Shown piece by piece: positions 18,414 to 28,393 of a stretch of DNA of 64,000 nucleotides. The notes below the pieces were generated by a model. That model worked only from the letters and a program-made list of their open reading frames with translations. It was not told the origin of the DNA and made no database searches. Each line of letters begins with the position of its first letter. Within the stretch, counting starts at the first letter, position 1. The position numbers and the translations under genes are program-made. The stretch is from Thermoproteota archaeon. GTDB lineage: Archaea > Thermoproteota > Thermoprotei_A > Sulfolobales > Ignisphaeraceae. Where the stretch lies: assembly GCA_030550585.1 (NCBI GenBank), contig JAUQPB010000004.1, positions 99,883-163,882 of the forward strand. Reading direction: 5' to 3'.

Positions 18414-18768
18414 TTACAGTTTATGTGATGTGTTAATTACGAATTTCCGCCTCTTTATCTGCATCAAATACTGCAATACCTTTTTCAACGCTCTAATGTA
18501 GAACTGGTTACCTGATCTAATCGCCTCCTTCAGCTCTTTTTCACTTACAATAGTTATCTCTACATCAACATCTTTTACTCTATGGATAGCAAATCTATCT
18601 TTCACTACATCCACATCCCTAACTACGACCATCACATCTATATCGCTTAAGCCCTTCACAAACTTTCCCTCTGCTATAGAACCCGTTAACAATATCTTCA
18701 AGGCTTATACCTCCTTACCAATTCCTTTATCAACAGCTCAAGATTTTCTACAAGGTCTTTAACATTGT
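18414..18768 (-). pseudogene. MNT-type nucleotidyltransferase antitoxin, frameshifted near N-terminus
   Basis: The minimal nucleotidyltransferase core is clear: G-S-I-A-E-G-K followed by S-D-I-D-V-M-V-V-V, then a third acidic strand with D-V-E-I-T. The open frame begins at TTG 18701, but the expected preceding helix (E-L-V-R-R-Y-K-P) is encoded immediately upstream in another frame, with a one-base slip near 18700. The TTG has a GGAGG-like site before it, so a short product could still be made. It sits directly downstream of a degraded HEPN gene. Confidence 0.6.
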
Positions 18769-18770
18769 CT

Positions 18771-19176
18771 TTATCGAGAATCTTCCTCAAGAAGCTTTCT
18801 GACATGGTTCAGCACCTTCCTAGCTATGTTTATGGCCTCTTCTGCATTCTCTCTAGAGTAGTGCTTGTGGGGAGGTAGCAAGAGCCATGCACCAGGATAT
18901 CTAGTGGGTATATAATATCTATCTAGCTTCTCAGCAGAACTGGCTAAATCCTTTGGAAAGTACACTCTAGTTGCAACCTCATTTAAGAGCATATTCACAC
19001 TATGTGTCTGTCTATAGACGCCAAGTCTCTTCATCAATAAAGCCTTTAAGCCTTTTCACAGCTTGATGAGAAAAGAAACAAACTTTGCTCCATTTCCCAG
19101 CTTCAAATAAGATTGAGGCTAATTCTAAATCGTCAACAGCTTCATCAAATCAATTCACATATCTGTCATAACTCAT
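18771..19176 (-). pseudogene. HEPN-domain toxin partner, degraded
   Basis: Read from ATG 19176, the sequence gives a HEPN start (M-S-Y-D-R-Y-V-N), then a TGA at 19150-19152 where the family has Trp, then F-D-E-A-V-D-D-L-E-L-A-S-I-L-F-E-A-G-K-W. After F-S-H-Q-A-V two small deletions shift the frame, and it resumes as K-R-L-G-V-Y-R-Q-T-H-S-V to the end. One stop plus two indels argue for a true pseudogene rather than a single read error. Its MNT partner follows. Confidence 0.7.
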
Positions 19177-19410
19177 TAAGAACACTGCCAATGCTAAACA
19201 CCTATGATTAAATCGTAGATTAAAGTTTTAATTTTCTAAAAATAACTAAGTTTTAATAAAATGAGAATAAAACTAGAACAGCTCGTTTTATACACGTCAA
19301 TTAATTGTAGCTTGATCTTCATAACTATGTATGTTGCATAGATAGGATTCATTAAATAGTTTAGAGATGCATCTTTTTGACTCAATCTTTATTAGCGCTA
19401 TTACTAAGAT

Positions 19411-20430
19411 TTAAACTTCTATTCCTTTGCTTTTTGCTATATCTAATATGCTATTCCAAATATCTTCATCTAGTGGTATACCGTGTGCAATTCTTTGCTC
19501 ATATACTCTATCCTCTGGCTCTCCTGGTAACAAGACCTCAGAAAAGCCTTTGGCTGGTGGACAGGACTTCACTTCTTTAACTAGCTCATCAACTAATGTT
19601 AGATACTCATTCATGTCTATGAATTTTGCTGAGTCAAGTACAAGAGATAGAAAGCCTCCCTGAGTTGAACCATGGTGTAGAATCTTTGTGCTTAATGTTT
19701 TTCCAGCTAAAATCCCCGCTATAATCTCTATCATGAGAGATAGTGCATACCCCCTTATAGCCTCCGAATGGAAGTAGAGCATATACTTTACTAGGATCTC
19801 TAGTTATTCTTCCTTCACTATCTATTGCCACACCCTCTGGTATGCTCTCCACCCTCATAGCCGCTAATCTTATTTTATATGATGCCATAGCACTTGTGGC
19901 CATGTCTATGACTATAGGTTTAGACTTTGTTGGAAAGGCAATAGTAAATGGGTTTGTGCCAAACAAAGGTTTTGAACCTCCAAAAGGAACTGCAAGAGCA
20001 GATCCATTAGCACATGCAAATCCAATAAGTTTTTCATTAGCTGCCATAATTGAGTAGTAAGCAAGCATTCCAACATGGCCAAGACTCCTAACAGCAGCAA
20101 TACCCATACCAAATCTCTTTGCCCTTTCTATTGCTATACGCATAGCTTTAGCAGCTACGGGAATACCTAAACAGTTATTGCCATCAGCAACAATAACATT
20201 GTTTTCATCTCTAACAATAGATAAAATTCCACAAGGCTTTACATAGCCTTTTTCAATACCTTCGACATAAACCCTAACTCTGATCACGCCATGGCTATCA
20301 ACCCCCTAAGATTAGCTAAAACTAGGTGATCTGCAATAATCTCAGCATCTTCAACAGAAAAGCCATAGGAAAAGAATATTCTTTTAACCAAATTCCTTAA
20401 AACATTATTACTAACAACTACGACACACAT
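19411..20430 (-). pseudogene. Ldh2-type malate/L-lactate dehydrogenase, two frameshifts
   Basis: A complete NAD(P)-dependent Ldh2/YlbC-family gene is present in three frames. The N-terminal piece from ATG 20430 reads A-D-H-L-V-L-A-N-L-R-G; adding one G to the five-base run at 20302-20306 joins it to V-D-S-H-G-V-I-R-V, the family motif with the catalytic His. Near the C-terminus the run at 19750-19754 has one base too many: F-G-G-Y-K-G should continue Y-A-L-S-L-M-I-E. Everything else matches the family. Confidence 0.75.
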
Positions 20431-20981
20431 ATAACATCACAAACAATTAAATGGAAAACAAGCTTACTTAAGTATTTATAAAACAAATTGCTTAACGATC
20501 TTAGTCTTTAGATTCATCAATGCCTCTTCAAACCTTCTCACAAGTTATTTTAGTTTCTAGAAGACAAATTAAACCATCGTACCCCAGTCTTCTAGAAGCA
20601 GATGAGCATATATGAGACACATCTAATCAATATCTATTTACAGTACTCTTTGTCTCATGGATTTGATTATCGGAAAACTCAATGATATGTCTATTCCAAA
20701 GAGCTCTAAGCTTAGTGTATTCAAACTTCAAGTTCATTAACAACCTTTGGGGTATGTTCAAAGTCTTATGATATATCATCAGATATTATTGAGAATTTTA
20801 TGTGAAGTTATATCTGATATCAAGAATTTATCCAAGTGTCATAGCCTCAACTAAAACGTCTTATGTTAGTTGTTCTAATTTGGAGTATTTTTATGTGTTG
20901 AATGTTGAGGAAAGCATAAAAGATATATAAAATCAAATTTTGTGTTATGTATAAATGCAATGCTTGCTGAGGTGATATTCT
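20431..20981. other. Gap in decay zone
   Basis: About 550 A/T-rich bases without an intact gene. A reverse-strand stretch of about 40 codons around 20530-20630 (S-S-A-S-R-R-L-G-Y-D-G-L-I) looks protein-like but is interrupted by stops and I could not identify it. A Shine-Dalgarno GAGGTG sits just before the next ORF. Confidence 0.35.
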
Positions 20982-21221
20982 ATGGCTAAAAGAATTGGTG
21001 TAGGTGTTGTTGGGCTTGGGGCTATAGGCAAGGTTCATGTGGAGGCTATTAAAGATCTTGAAAAGTCTACGGATTATATAAAGCTTGTGAGTGAGTTGAT
21101 CGGGGGAGGAAGCATAAAGCTTAGGGCAGGCTCTGCAACAGGTCTCAAGGTAGAGGATATTTGTAGAGGATGCGCAACACTAATATTTCTCATAACACCC
21201 GATATATGCAGTAAGACATAG
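20982..21221 (+). pseudogene. N-terminal fragment of a Gfo/Idh/MocA-like oxidoreductase
   Basis: The first ~30 residues are a Rossmann start: R-I-G-V-G-V-V-G-L-G-A-I-G-K-V-H-V-E-A-I. The rest of the 79-residue ORF no longer follows the family and ends early, with nothing related downstream. A good ribosome site (GAGGTG) precedes the ATG, so the 5' end is intact while the body was lost by deletion or rearrangement. Confidence 0.55.
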
Positions 21222-21603
21222 ACATAAAAACGCTTTTGACGAACAAACAAAGGCAACAGTATTTCGCTGCAGAAACCCGGTAACCGCTATTGCATCGCCT
21301 ATTCAATTACTGGTCGTGATTGTTGAGTTCCATTCTGCATCTTTATTGGCATGTGACACGCAAAAGTCATGGAGTATAAAGAAATACAAAGGATGTAGCA
21401 GTTTATATAGCCACCTACATAGAAATAAGATGCAGGTTTTTGGATGACGCTACTGCCGAGAGCTGAAAATGTGATGATAGGAGGGGGTACCTGACAACAA
21501 ATTTTGAAATGCTATAGGGTATCGCTAAGCATTATCAATGTGTTTAATATGTTTTGGTAATGTTTAAATATCCTTTAAAATATTACTATTTTGTGTGGTT
21601 TGA
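21222..21603. other. Gap with promoter for the coiled-coil gene
   Basis: No gene seen. A TATA element TTTAAAATA at 21574-21582 lies about 25 bp before ATG 21604, so the next transcript is probably leaderless. Confidence 0.4.
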
Positions 21604-22257
21604 ATGAGTTTATCTGCTGAGTATATTGTTAAGCTTTTTGAGGAGGATGCCAGGGCTAGGAAGAGGCTTGCTGAGTTACTTGTTTCTGAGCCTGACATAA
21701 GGTTGGCTGTGGTAAATGCTGTTTTGAGGGATGTCGCAACGAAGAGTGATTTGGAGAGAGTTGAGAGTAGTTTGAGGAATGAGATTAGGTCTACTGAGAA
21801 GGGTCTTGGAGAAGCTGTAGATGGTTTGAGAAGGGAGTTTATGGAGTATAGAAAAGAGTTTATGGGCCACATAGAAAACATTAACAAGTCTATCGAGAAC
21901 CTGAGATCAGAGGTGTTCAACTCTATAAATAATCTTAGATCAGAGGTGTTCAACCACATAAATGAGTTGAGAAAAGATATTTCAGAGCTGAGGGACAGGG
22001 TGTCAAGGTTAGAAGGCGCATACAACGAGTTAACAAAGAGAATAGACGACTTAGACAAGAGGATAGATGGCTTAGATAAAAGGATTGACTCATTAGATAG
22101 AAGAATAGATGCATTGGATAAGAGAATAGACGCATTAGACAAGAGGATAGATGCGTTAGACAAGAGAATGGACTACATAACCAAAATATCATGGCTATTA
22201 ACAGGCTCAGTAATAGCAACACTAATAGCAAACATAGTGATAAGAATGCTACCATAG
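21604..22257 (+). CDS. Tail-anchored coiled-coil protein with heptad repeats
   Basis: A 217-residue protein, almost wholly alpha-helical. Residues ~1-60 form a short acidic/basic head. From ~55 to ~190 it is a continuous coiled coil; the last third is a tandem heptad of the type R-I-D-x-L-D-K repeated about six times. A single hydrophobic helix at the C-terminus anchors it. Similar heads occur in crenarchaeal coiled-coil proteins that elsewhere carry a C-terminal PD-(D/E)XK nuclease domain; that domain is absent here. Confidence 0.7.
   Translation: MSLSAEYIVKLFEEDARARKRLAELLVSEPDIRLAVVNAVLRDVATKSDLERVESSLRNEIRSTEKGLGEAVDGLRREFMEYRKEFMGHIENINKSIENLRSEVFNSINNLRSEVFNHINELRKDISELRDRVSRLEGAYNELTKRIDDLDKRIDGLDKRIDSLDRRIDALDKRIDALDKRIDALDKRMDYITKISWLLTGSVIATLIANIVIRMLP
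22040..22170 (+). repeat. Tandem 21-bp repeats encoding coiled-coil heptads
   Basis: About six 21-bp units within the coiled-coil gene, each coding R-I-D-x-L-D-(K/R). Neighbouring units differ at a few bases, mostly silent, so the repeat can expand or contract by whole heptads without breaking the frame. Confidence 0.7.
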
Positions 22258-22752
22258 ACTAGACCTGTCACCCTCTAAAAACCCTTATAGTGTTTGCAAT
22301 AGCCTTAGCGATGGTCTATGTATCATATAAGGAGTTGGCAATACCTTTTTAAATGCGTATTTAGGTGTCCTAGCAACATGAAAGTGCCTATTTGATGTTC
22401 ATTAATGACACATTGGAATGTACTTAAACTATGCCATATAATCACATCCTTTGTCAATCATGTACCTAAAATTCTCTTGGTTTAATATTGTAAAGGTATT
22501 GTATAGAAATTGAGGTTGGTTTTGATATCCTATTATATTAGGTCGTGGAGCAGGGGTTACAAATAAGATAGTCTAATTATAGTTCTTCATAGCGTTTTAG
22601 AGAATAAGACAAATTTAGAGGTTATTTTAACATTAGCTATCGATAAGCATAGCTAAGCTGGTATGTCATAGAAATGTGGTAAATGTGATAAGAATTGAAG
22701 AAAATGAAAAATTGTTTTATTTTCTTAGTGGCCTTGGGTTTTTTAGGCTTTA
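22258..22752. other. Gap in decay zone
   Basis: About 500 A/T-rich bases, no recognisable coding or RNA feature. Confidence 0.4.
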
Positions 22753-23245
22753 CTACAAGCCGTCTATAGGTTTGTTCTCCACATAGTTTATTATGGCCTC
22801 TACAACAGCTTCATCCATGTTCCTAAGTGCTTCGTGTGTATATGCTGCTATGTGTGGTGTTATTATAATGTTTGGGTATTTTAATAGTCTGTGGTCTGCC
22901 CCTATAGGCTCTCCCTCAACAACATCTGCTGCATATGCTGCTACAACACCCTTTTCGATGTATTCACATAGAGCTTCTTCATCTACAAGCTCTCCTCTAG
23001 CTGTATTAACTATTATTACACCCCTCTTCATTTTACTTAAAATGTTTTTGTTTATCATATGGTATGTCTCATTTGTTAGCGGTGCGTGAAATGTTATTAT
23101 ATCGCTTTCTCTAGCCAGCTCCTCTAAACTTGTAGCGTAATTATATCCCATTGTCTCAACTCTTTCTTTGGGTATATACGGGTCGTAGACAATTATCTTA
23201 GCTCCAAAGCCTTTTGAAAGTATTTCAGTTACTCTAGATACTATA
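22753..23245 (-). pseudogene. D-isomer-specific 2-hydroxyacid dehydrogenase, C-terminal part only
   Basis: The C-terminal two thirds of a D-3-phosphoglycerate/2-hydroxyacid dehydrogenase is well preserved: S-R-V-T-E-I-L-S-K-G-F-G-A-K (NAD domain), V-N-T-A-R-G-E-L-V-D-E with the catalytic Arg, and the closing H-I-A-A-Y-T-H. The coding sequence extends upstream of the ATG at 23151 to about 23245, where it stops abruptly in the middle of the nucleotide-binding fold. The N-terminal substrate domain is missing. Confidence 0.7.
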
Positions 23246-23332
23246 GAGGTTTATGAGAGGCTGGATGGTCTGTTGATAAGAATCCAATGACTATACCATG
23301 TCTTATACATATGAGTTAGAGGGATAGCGGAT

Positions 23333-23458
23333 TTGATAGAGAAAGAGGGTTACGAGTCAAAGAGGAGAGAGCTCATCGACTATGCATGGAAATTTACATA
23401 CCTTGTTATGGCGGTCTCAATAATTGCAGCAGTAATGAATATATTTAACTCTGGTTAG
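23333..23458 (+). CDS. Possible 41-residue single-helix membrane protein or remnant
   Basis: A TTG-initiated short ORF with a charged N-terminal helix (E-K-E-G-Y-E-S-K-R-R-E-L) followed by one hydrophobic helix and a stop. It resembles the C-terminal end of a tail-anchored coiled-coil protein. It lies at the break point of the truncated dehydrogenase and may be debris from the same rearrangement. Confidence 0.25.
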   Translation: MIEKEGYESKRRELIDYAWKFTYLVMAVSIIAAVMNIFNSG

Positions 23459-23554
23459 ATTATTGCAGTGTCTGGGGTGTTTATGTACTCTAGTTCTGCT
23501 CCTTGGTGGAAAGAGGTTTGGGGTTGAGATAGGGTTAAAGATGTTTTAAGGACT

Positions 23555-24152
23555 TTGCCTGGCAGGCTTGGTTTTGAGAGGAATAGGTATTTAAGGTTCT
23601 TTAGGCTTAGAGTTGATCTGGAGACGGGAGAGGTTTTTGATGAGGTTTTAGAGAGGTTTCTAAGTGAGAGGGAGAGATATGGGTTGTACTATGTGCTGTA
23701 CAACTATGCGCAAACAGCTGTGGATATTGGGGGAAAGCGGAGAATACGCCACATTGACACAGATTTGCCCAGCTATTCACTGCCCAATGGTAAAGCAAAA
23801 TATAGACGCATTCAAGGTGCTTGTAGACTCTGTCTTCTCGTCCAACCCAGACCTTCTATACAAAGCCGCTGAGCCATTTAACTACGAAAAAATTGGGTTT
23901 GGAGACGCAGCTGTGAAGGTGTATACACTGCCTAGAGTCCCAATAGTTGTTGCTATATGGTTTGGCGAGGAAGGAATACCGTCATCAGTATCACTACTAT
24001 ACGATAAAAACATTTCCAACTACATCGAATGTGAAGCAGCCTCCATCATGGGCGGAATTCTGCTGGCAAGACTAATAATATCACTAAGCAGGTCAGCAGG
24101 TATAGACACAAGCAACATTAAATATAGCTATAGATACCAGTGCCCAGAATAA
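23555..24152 (+). pseudogene. DUF3786 family protein with one frameshift
   Basis: Two overlapping frames make one ~200-residue protein. The first gives R-Y-G-L-Y-Y-V-L-Y-N-Y-A-Q-T-A-V-D-I-G; after the G5 run 23729-23733 the other frame continues E-Y-A-T-L-T-Q-I-C-P-A-I-H-C-P and the DUF3786 core (L-P-R-V-P-I-V-V-A-I-W-F, S-S-V-S-L-L-Y-D). Removing one G restores the reading frame. DUF3786 proteins are found in anaerobes and may bind a metal or corrinoid; function unproven. Confidence 0.65.
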
Positions 24153-24315
24153 TCATATCCCCTTCTCCCCACCTACAGGAGCTGCACCCCCCTCCGCAAA
24201 CTAAAATCATCTCTACACAAACATTTATAAAATTTTCTGAACCGACCTCCTCCCCACACTAAAGAACAAGGCCTTCAGATGTAATTGATGATCAATGAAA
24301 AACATGACCCAGACT

Positions 24316-24350
24316 CTACAGAACTGCGTAGCAGCTACAGAGGTGTGTAG
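24316..24350 (+). promoter_or_regulatory. Tandem pair of 16-bp CTAC...GTAG palindromic sites
   Basis: Two 16-bp elements, CTACAGAACTGCGTAG and CTACAGAGGTGTGTAG, separated by three bases. The second is identical, as reverse complement, to a site before the ATPase gene at 30300-30315, where the same 16+3+16 layout occurs. No gene start is visible next to this copy. Confidence 0.6.
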
Positions 24351-24383
24351 TGGCAAAAATAAGGAAAGCATCATTTTAAGCAG

Positions 24384-26522
24384 TTAGGAAGACACAGCTA
24401 TCTTTATGGGGTAGTAGACGCAGACCCCTCCACCTAGCTGTGTGCAATACTGTAAAAGCATGAACACAGTTCCAGACCGGCCAGCTGCTGTGAAGTACCC
24501 TGAGAAGCTGATGTTGCTTCTTGTGCTTGGGGCTATCACCACCCAATCAGTTGATGTTGTTGCTGGAGCCCCGCCAACAATTCTGATTGGCTGGCTTGTA
24601 TAGGTCGAGTTGCGTATCGTGATGTTTGCTGTTAGATATGTACATTCGATACAGTCAGATAGCAGGAGCCTGGCATAGTATGGCTTGGAGTCGCTGTTGT
24701 ATATGGATGAGACTATAAAGCCTGTTACACTTGCTGAAGAGCTCGATATTGCGGCTGAGACAGCTACGCTAGTGTAGTTTGCTCCCGGAGACCATGAGAG
24801 AGTGCCTGTTGTAAGGCTATATGTGTCGCCACCGAGTATAGCATCTCCAGAGGTGTAGACGAGGCAGGGCACCCCATCGGGAAACCTCACCACAATCCTG
24901 CCATCAATACCCGTTCCCACAACAGCATCGGTAACAACATTGAGTGCAATGTGACTGGTAGTAGCTGTAGCAGAAGCCACCAGATTCCCTAGATTATCCC
25001 ACAGCCAAACACTATAGCCCACAGGAACATTCTGAACGGTTATAGTCCTGGGGTCTGATGTAGAAACTATGAAGTCGTCGAAGTAGACTGTGCTGGTTCC
25101 TATGATTCTATCGACTTCTACGCCTACATACGATGGTTGGAAGAACCTCGTGCCAGTGATTGTCGCTGATGCAGTGGCGACTCGGTTGCCTCTCACATCA
25201 TATATGTATGCTGTGATGGATATGCTATTCCCAGTTACAATATATATAATAACAACTGTGTACCATGCATCTCTACTGTAACCAGATATAGTTGCACTAG
25301 CGTGTTGGTTCCAGCTACCCACATAGCTCCAAATATACAAATAGCCGTTGTAGATAGATATCTCGTATAGTCTTTGAAGCGTAGAGTCTATGAGGACTAT
25401 CCCCCTGTATGTCTCAGCACCAGATGCAAGCCTCGTCTTAACTGATACCCAGAGAGAGCTGTAGCTTGAGACAGATGTTGCCCAGTAGTACTGCGATGCC
25501 CATCCTATACCCCCGTCGTTGTCCTGCCCTGAAAGAGTGTTTCCCTTGTATCCCGCTGCTGTAGAGCCCCATGAGCCTCCTCTACTTGTCCACCCAGGAA
25601 CTGGATATGTCTCGAAGTCTGTGTATACTACTGCCCCCCTGCTAGCCCTCGTCAACGCTATGCAGTATGTTGTTTGCGGCTGTTGGAATGTTGTCGGCGG
25701 TGCTACAGGCGCTGTGGATAGCTGCATTGGGCTGTAGGCAAACGTGCCTGCGGATGCAACTGCTAAAATCAGTATCAGAGCTACTGCTATTGGTGTCTGT
25801 GTTGTGAGCAGCTTCTTTGCACCTTTTATCTTAGTCCACACCCTTTTCTCTACTGCTATCGCCGGCTCAACATATTTTCCATACAGGTATATTGTCCAGA
25901 CTATTGCGGCTAGCGACAGTGCTACGGCTACTGTTAGGGGTATTAACAGTGTGTATGGTGCTTCGAAGACCATTCTATACGCCACTGTTTTCAGCGTCTC
26001 TATCCCCGGATACTCTATGATTCCAGCCGATGTTGCGAGCCTTATGGTGTTGCCGTTTCTGGCTATTGCGAGTATTGTTGATGCGTCTGCTGAGAATGCT
26101 TGTGTGAGATATCTTAGGACGCCGGACACTATTTCGAGTGATAGGGAGACTCCGTAGGCTAGTGCAGATGCTGTCACATACCTCCTCTTGTATACCAGTG
26201 CTGTGGATGCTGTTGACATTGCCAGAAGCACAAATGTGTATACAGCTGTTGCCAGGGAAACTGTTTTGACAGCATCTATATTAGGCATGTAGATGCCGTT
26301 CCCATTTATTGTATTGGTCATTGAGTAGCCTGTGAGCGATATGTAGCCCCTTACAAAGCCCTCGACAAATATCTGCGGGTAGAGAAGAGCCACCAGATAC
26401 AGTATAGCTGTTAATGCGTTTGCAAGCCCAGCCAATGCTATGACTGCTCTCATCCTCTTGGAGATGAACCTCCCCAGAACAGCGTCCAGGTCTATCCATA
26501 TCTCACTGCCAGCGTCTGCCAC
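24384..26522 (-). CDS. Large surface membrane protein with lectin-like domain, pilus/matrix operon
   Basis: A 712-residue protein, third gene of the operon. Four helices lie in the first ~230 residues. Another helix near 245-265 is followed by F-A-Y-S-P-M-Q-L-S-T and P-P-T-T-F, an echo of the mature N-terminus of the secreted subunit two genes upstream. A concanavalin-like beta domain (D-F-E-T-Y-P-V-P-G-W, Y-F-D-D-F-I-V-S) covers about 300-490, and a beta-rich tail follows. It overlaps the signal peptidase gene by 31 bases. I infer a membrane base or minor component of a surface filament. Confidence 0.55.
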   Translation of the reverse strand: MADAGSEIWIDLDAVLGRFISKRMRAVIALAGLANALTAILYLVALLYPQIFVEGFVRGYISLTGYSMTNTINGNGIYMPNIDAVKTVSLATAVYTFVLLAMSTASTALVYKRRYVTASALAYGVSLSLEIVSGVLRYLTQAFSADASTILAIARNGNTIRLATSAGIIEYPGIETLKTVAYRMVFEAPYTLLIPLTVAVALSLAAIVWTIYLYGKYVEPAIAVEKRVWTKIKGAKKLLTTQTPIAVALILILAVASAGTFAYSPMQLSTAPVAPPTTFQQPQTTYCIALTRASRGAVVYTDFETYPVPGWTSRGGSWGSTAAGYKGNTLSGQDNDGGIGWASQYYWATSVSSYSSLWVSVKTRLASGAETYRGIVLIDSTLQRLYEISIYNGYLYIWSYVGSWNQHASATISGYSRDAWYTVVIIYIVTGNSISITAYIYDVRGNRVATASATITGTRFFQPSYVGVEVDRIIGTSTVYFDDFIVSTSDPRTITVQNVPVGYSVWLWDNLGNLVASATATTSHIALNVVTDAVVGTGIDGRIVVRFPDGVPCLVYTSGDAILGGDTYSLTTGTLSWSPGANYTSVAVSAAISSSSASVTGFIVSSIYNSDSKPYYARLLLSDCIECTYLTANITIRNSTYTSQPIRIVGGAPATTSTDWVVIAPSTRSNISFSGYFTAAGRSGTVFMLLQYCTQLGGGVCVYYPIKIAVSS

Positions 26523-27628
26523 CTCCTCTCACCCCACACAAGATACTCTACACGGGCATAGACAAACCTGCTGCCCTCTGGGGGCTCAATATAGAGTGTC
26601 TCAAAGCCGTTTACAACAGCAGATGTGTTTGCATATCTCCAGCTCTCGCCAACTCCATAGGCATACTGGAAGGATATGTTGAATCTCATCGGAAAGCAGT
26701 TTGGGTTGTATATTGCTAGAGAGCCGTTTACAGCTCTAAGAATTGGGCTGTCGCCGTATACCCTGACCCTGTAGCTTCCGTAGAGCCTGCCAACACTATT
26801 TAGCGTTGCTATAACAGATACGTTCAGGTTGCCACTTTTCTCAAAAGCCTCTTCAACCATTTTTGGAGGTGGATAGCCTATCACATGGGTCGAGTTGTAT
26901 GCTGTCTTCACCAAAACGCCGTCTACATACATAGACGCATCCGATACTGCAAAGTCTCCAGTGTACCTAATAGTTATAGTACAGCTCTTGGGGTCGGAGC
27001 CTGCGCTAGACAGGTAGAGGGCTGGCGGATAGAGCCTTGTGTAGCCTGGGGCTGGCTGTGCAAAGCCGTAGACAAGCATTATAAACAGTATTATCGTTGC
27101 GTAGGTCAGGGCAGAGCTGACCCCAACAACCCTTGTCCTAGCTATAGATGCTACTGCAAAGCCTGTTGAGAACAGGAACAGCGGCAGCCAGACAAGGCGT
27201 GGGATGGTGGCGACGACAACGCCCCTAACCTGGTTGGGGGAGACAGGCGGGTCTGCAACATGGTTGGCATCGCCCTTGGTTATAACACACCTGCTCTCGG
27301 GGCAGAAGCCTATTACCCTGTGGACAACGCAGAAGCTTGGGTTGATGCAATAGACAACGACATCGCCTTTGGAGAAGCTTCCTCGGACAGAGACGACCAA
27401 GTCCCACCTGTGTATAGAGGGCTCCATACTGCTGGAATATACTATGAAGCCTCCAAACAGGTTCAGAATGTTTGCCCTAGACAAGAAGGCGAAGAGAAAC
27501 AGGGCAAAGAAGATAACTATAACAGCATTGGATATGTGGGAGAGGGTAGGGATAACCTTTCTATAAAAAAACCTTTTGTTTTCATAGGGTTCACATCGAC
27601 CACCCGCTCTATGGCGGCATCTCGCCAC
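26492..27628 (-). CDS. Signal peptidase I (S26B type) with extra C-terminal outer domain
   Basis: A 378-residue protein. After an N-terminal helix comes the archaeal/ER-type signal peptidase pattern: catalytic Ser in Y-S-S-S-M-E-P near 69, His in F-C-V-V-H-R-V near 100 in place of the bacterial Lys, and the Asp region G-D-A-N-H-V-A-D-P-P-V near 118. Two more helices follow, then a ~180-residue beta-rich domain not found in housekeeping signal peptidases. Its position between two secreted-protein genes resembles SipW-TasA loci, so it probably processes those neighbours. The GTG start is not certain. Confidence 0.75.
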   Translation of the reverse strand: MARCRHRAGGRCEPYENKRFFYRKVIPTLSHISNAVIVIFFALFLFAFLSRANILNLFGGFIVYSSSMEPSIHRWDLVVSVRGSFSKGDVVVYCINPSFCVVHRVIGFCPESRCVITKGDANHVADPPVSPNQVRGVVVATIPRLVWLPLFLFSTGFAVASIARTRVVGVSSALTYATIILFIMLVYGFAQPAPGYTRLYPPALYLSSAGSDPKSCTITIRYTGDFAVSDASMYVDGVLVKTAYNSTHVIGYPPPKMVEEAFEKSGNLNVSVIATLNSVGRLYGSYRVRVYGDSPILRAVNGSLAIYNPNCFPMRFNISFQYAYGVGESWRYANTSAVVNGFETLYIEPPEGSRFVYARVEYLVWGERRWQTLAVRYG

Positions 27629-28229
27629 CTGGTGTATACACTATGTGCATGCTGAAGGTAGCTGAAGCACCTCTTATGCTAGCGCCCTCCGGTATGTAGA
27701 CCAAGAAGTCAATCTCCCAGGTGCCACCGTTACCGTTTAGTTGCCCAATCTGTATTGGGCTGTTGGTATTTTGAGCTGTCAGCTCAATAACCCTTATTAC
27801 ATTTCCTCCTTCTTGTGGCGTTCCAGGCTCTGGATACCCAGTTCCAAGGTCTCTTGAAGCACCTTTGTTGTAGACCACTAGATACACTTTAGAGCCTGAG
27901 GGCAGGGTATTTGCCACTTGGTCTAGAACAAGCCAAACGTTGTATGCCTTGTTATCGGTGTTCTTTATTATTGTGACGTTCTTGTAGTATGTTGTGTGGT
28001 ATGTTGGGTGGATTGCTATGGTGGCGCTTGTGCTGTTTTGTCCAACGCTAACAGAAATGGTGTTTCCTGATCCAAGGTCTAGCTGATTAGCATTGGTGCC
28101 GGCTGCAAAGGCTACTGGTGGTGTTGTTGGCTGTACTGTTAGCTGTAGTGGGTAGTAGGCAAAAACGCTGGCCGCTATGAATGCCGCTGCCAATAGTATT
28201 GTTGTTACTAGTAGTAGGTTTTTGTTCAT
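27609..28229 (-). CDS. Secreted TasA/bundling-pilin-like surface subunit
   Basis: A 206-residue protein with a signal peptide (M-N-K-N-L-L then a hydrophobic core ending A-A-S-V-F-A) and a mature part starting Y-Y-P-L-Q-L with strand-forming Thr/Val-rich sequence. Size, all-beta character and the adjacent dedicated signal peptidase fit the camelysin/TasA-like subunits that form archaeal bundling pili in Pyrobaculum. I chose ATG 28229, six or seven bases after an AGGTGG ribosome site; GTG 28238 is the alternative. A TATA-like TTTATAAAC lies upstream near 28280. First gene of the operon. Confidence 0.55.
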   Translation of the reverse strand: MNKNLLLVTTILLAAAFIAASVFAYYPLQLTVQPTTPPVAFAAGTNANQLDLGSGNTISVSVGQNSTSATIAIHPTYHTTYYKNVTIIKNTDNKAYNVWLVLDQVANTLPSGSKVYLVVYNKGASRDLGTGYPEPGTPQEGGNVIRVIELTAQNTNSPIQIGQLNGNGGTWEIDFLVYIPEGASIRGASATFSMHIVYTPGGEMPP

Positions 28230-28393
28230 ATGAGCCACCTGTTTTCCTCAGGTTAGCTTTTTTATTCGGTTAGGGTTTATAAACTTTCCTATTGTCACAG
28301 CATTGCTTTGCAATGGATATTCTCTAAATTTCTGTATTTCAACTCTATGTTGTGTTTTGGTTTTATAGGAAATGGTCTGCTGTTTGGCGCTAG

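Noticed and set aside
24240..24330. Possible C/D-box small RNA near 24284
   Set aside because: A TGATGA-like box is present but no properly spaced D and D' boxes or terminal stem could be found.
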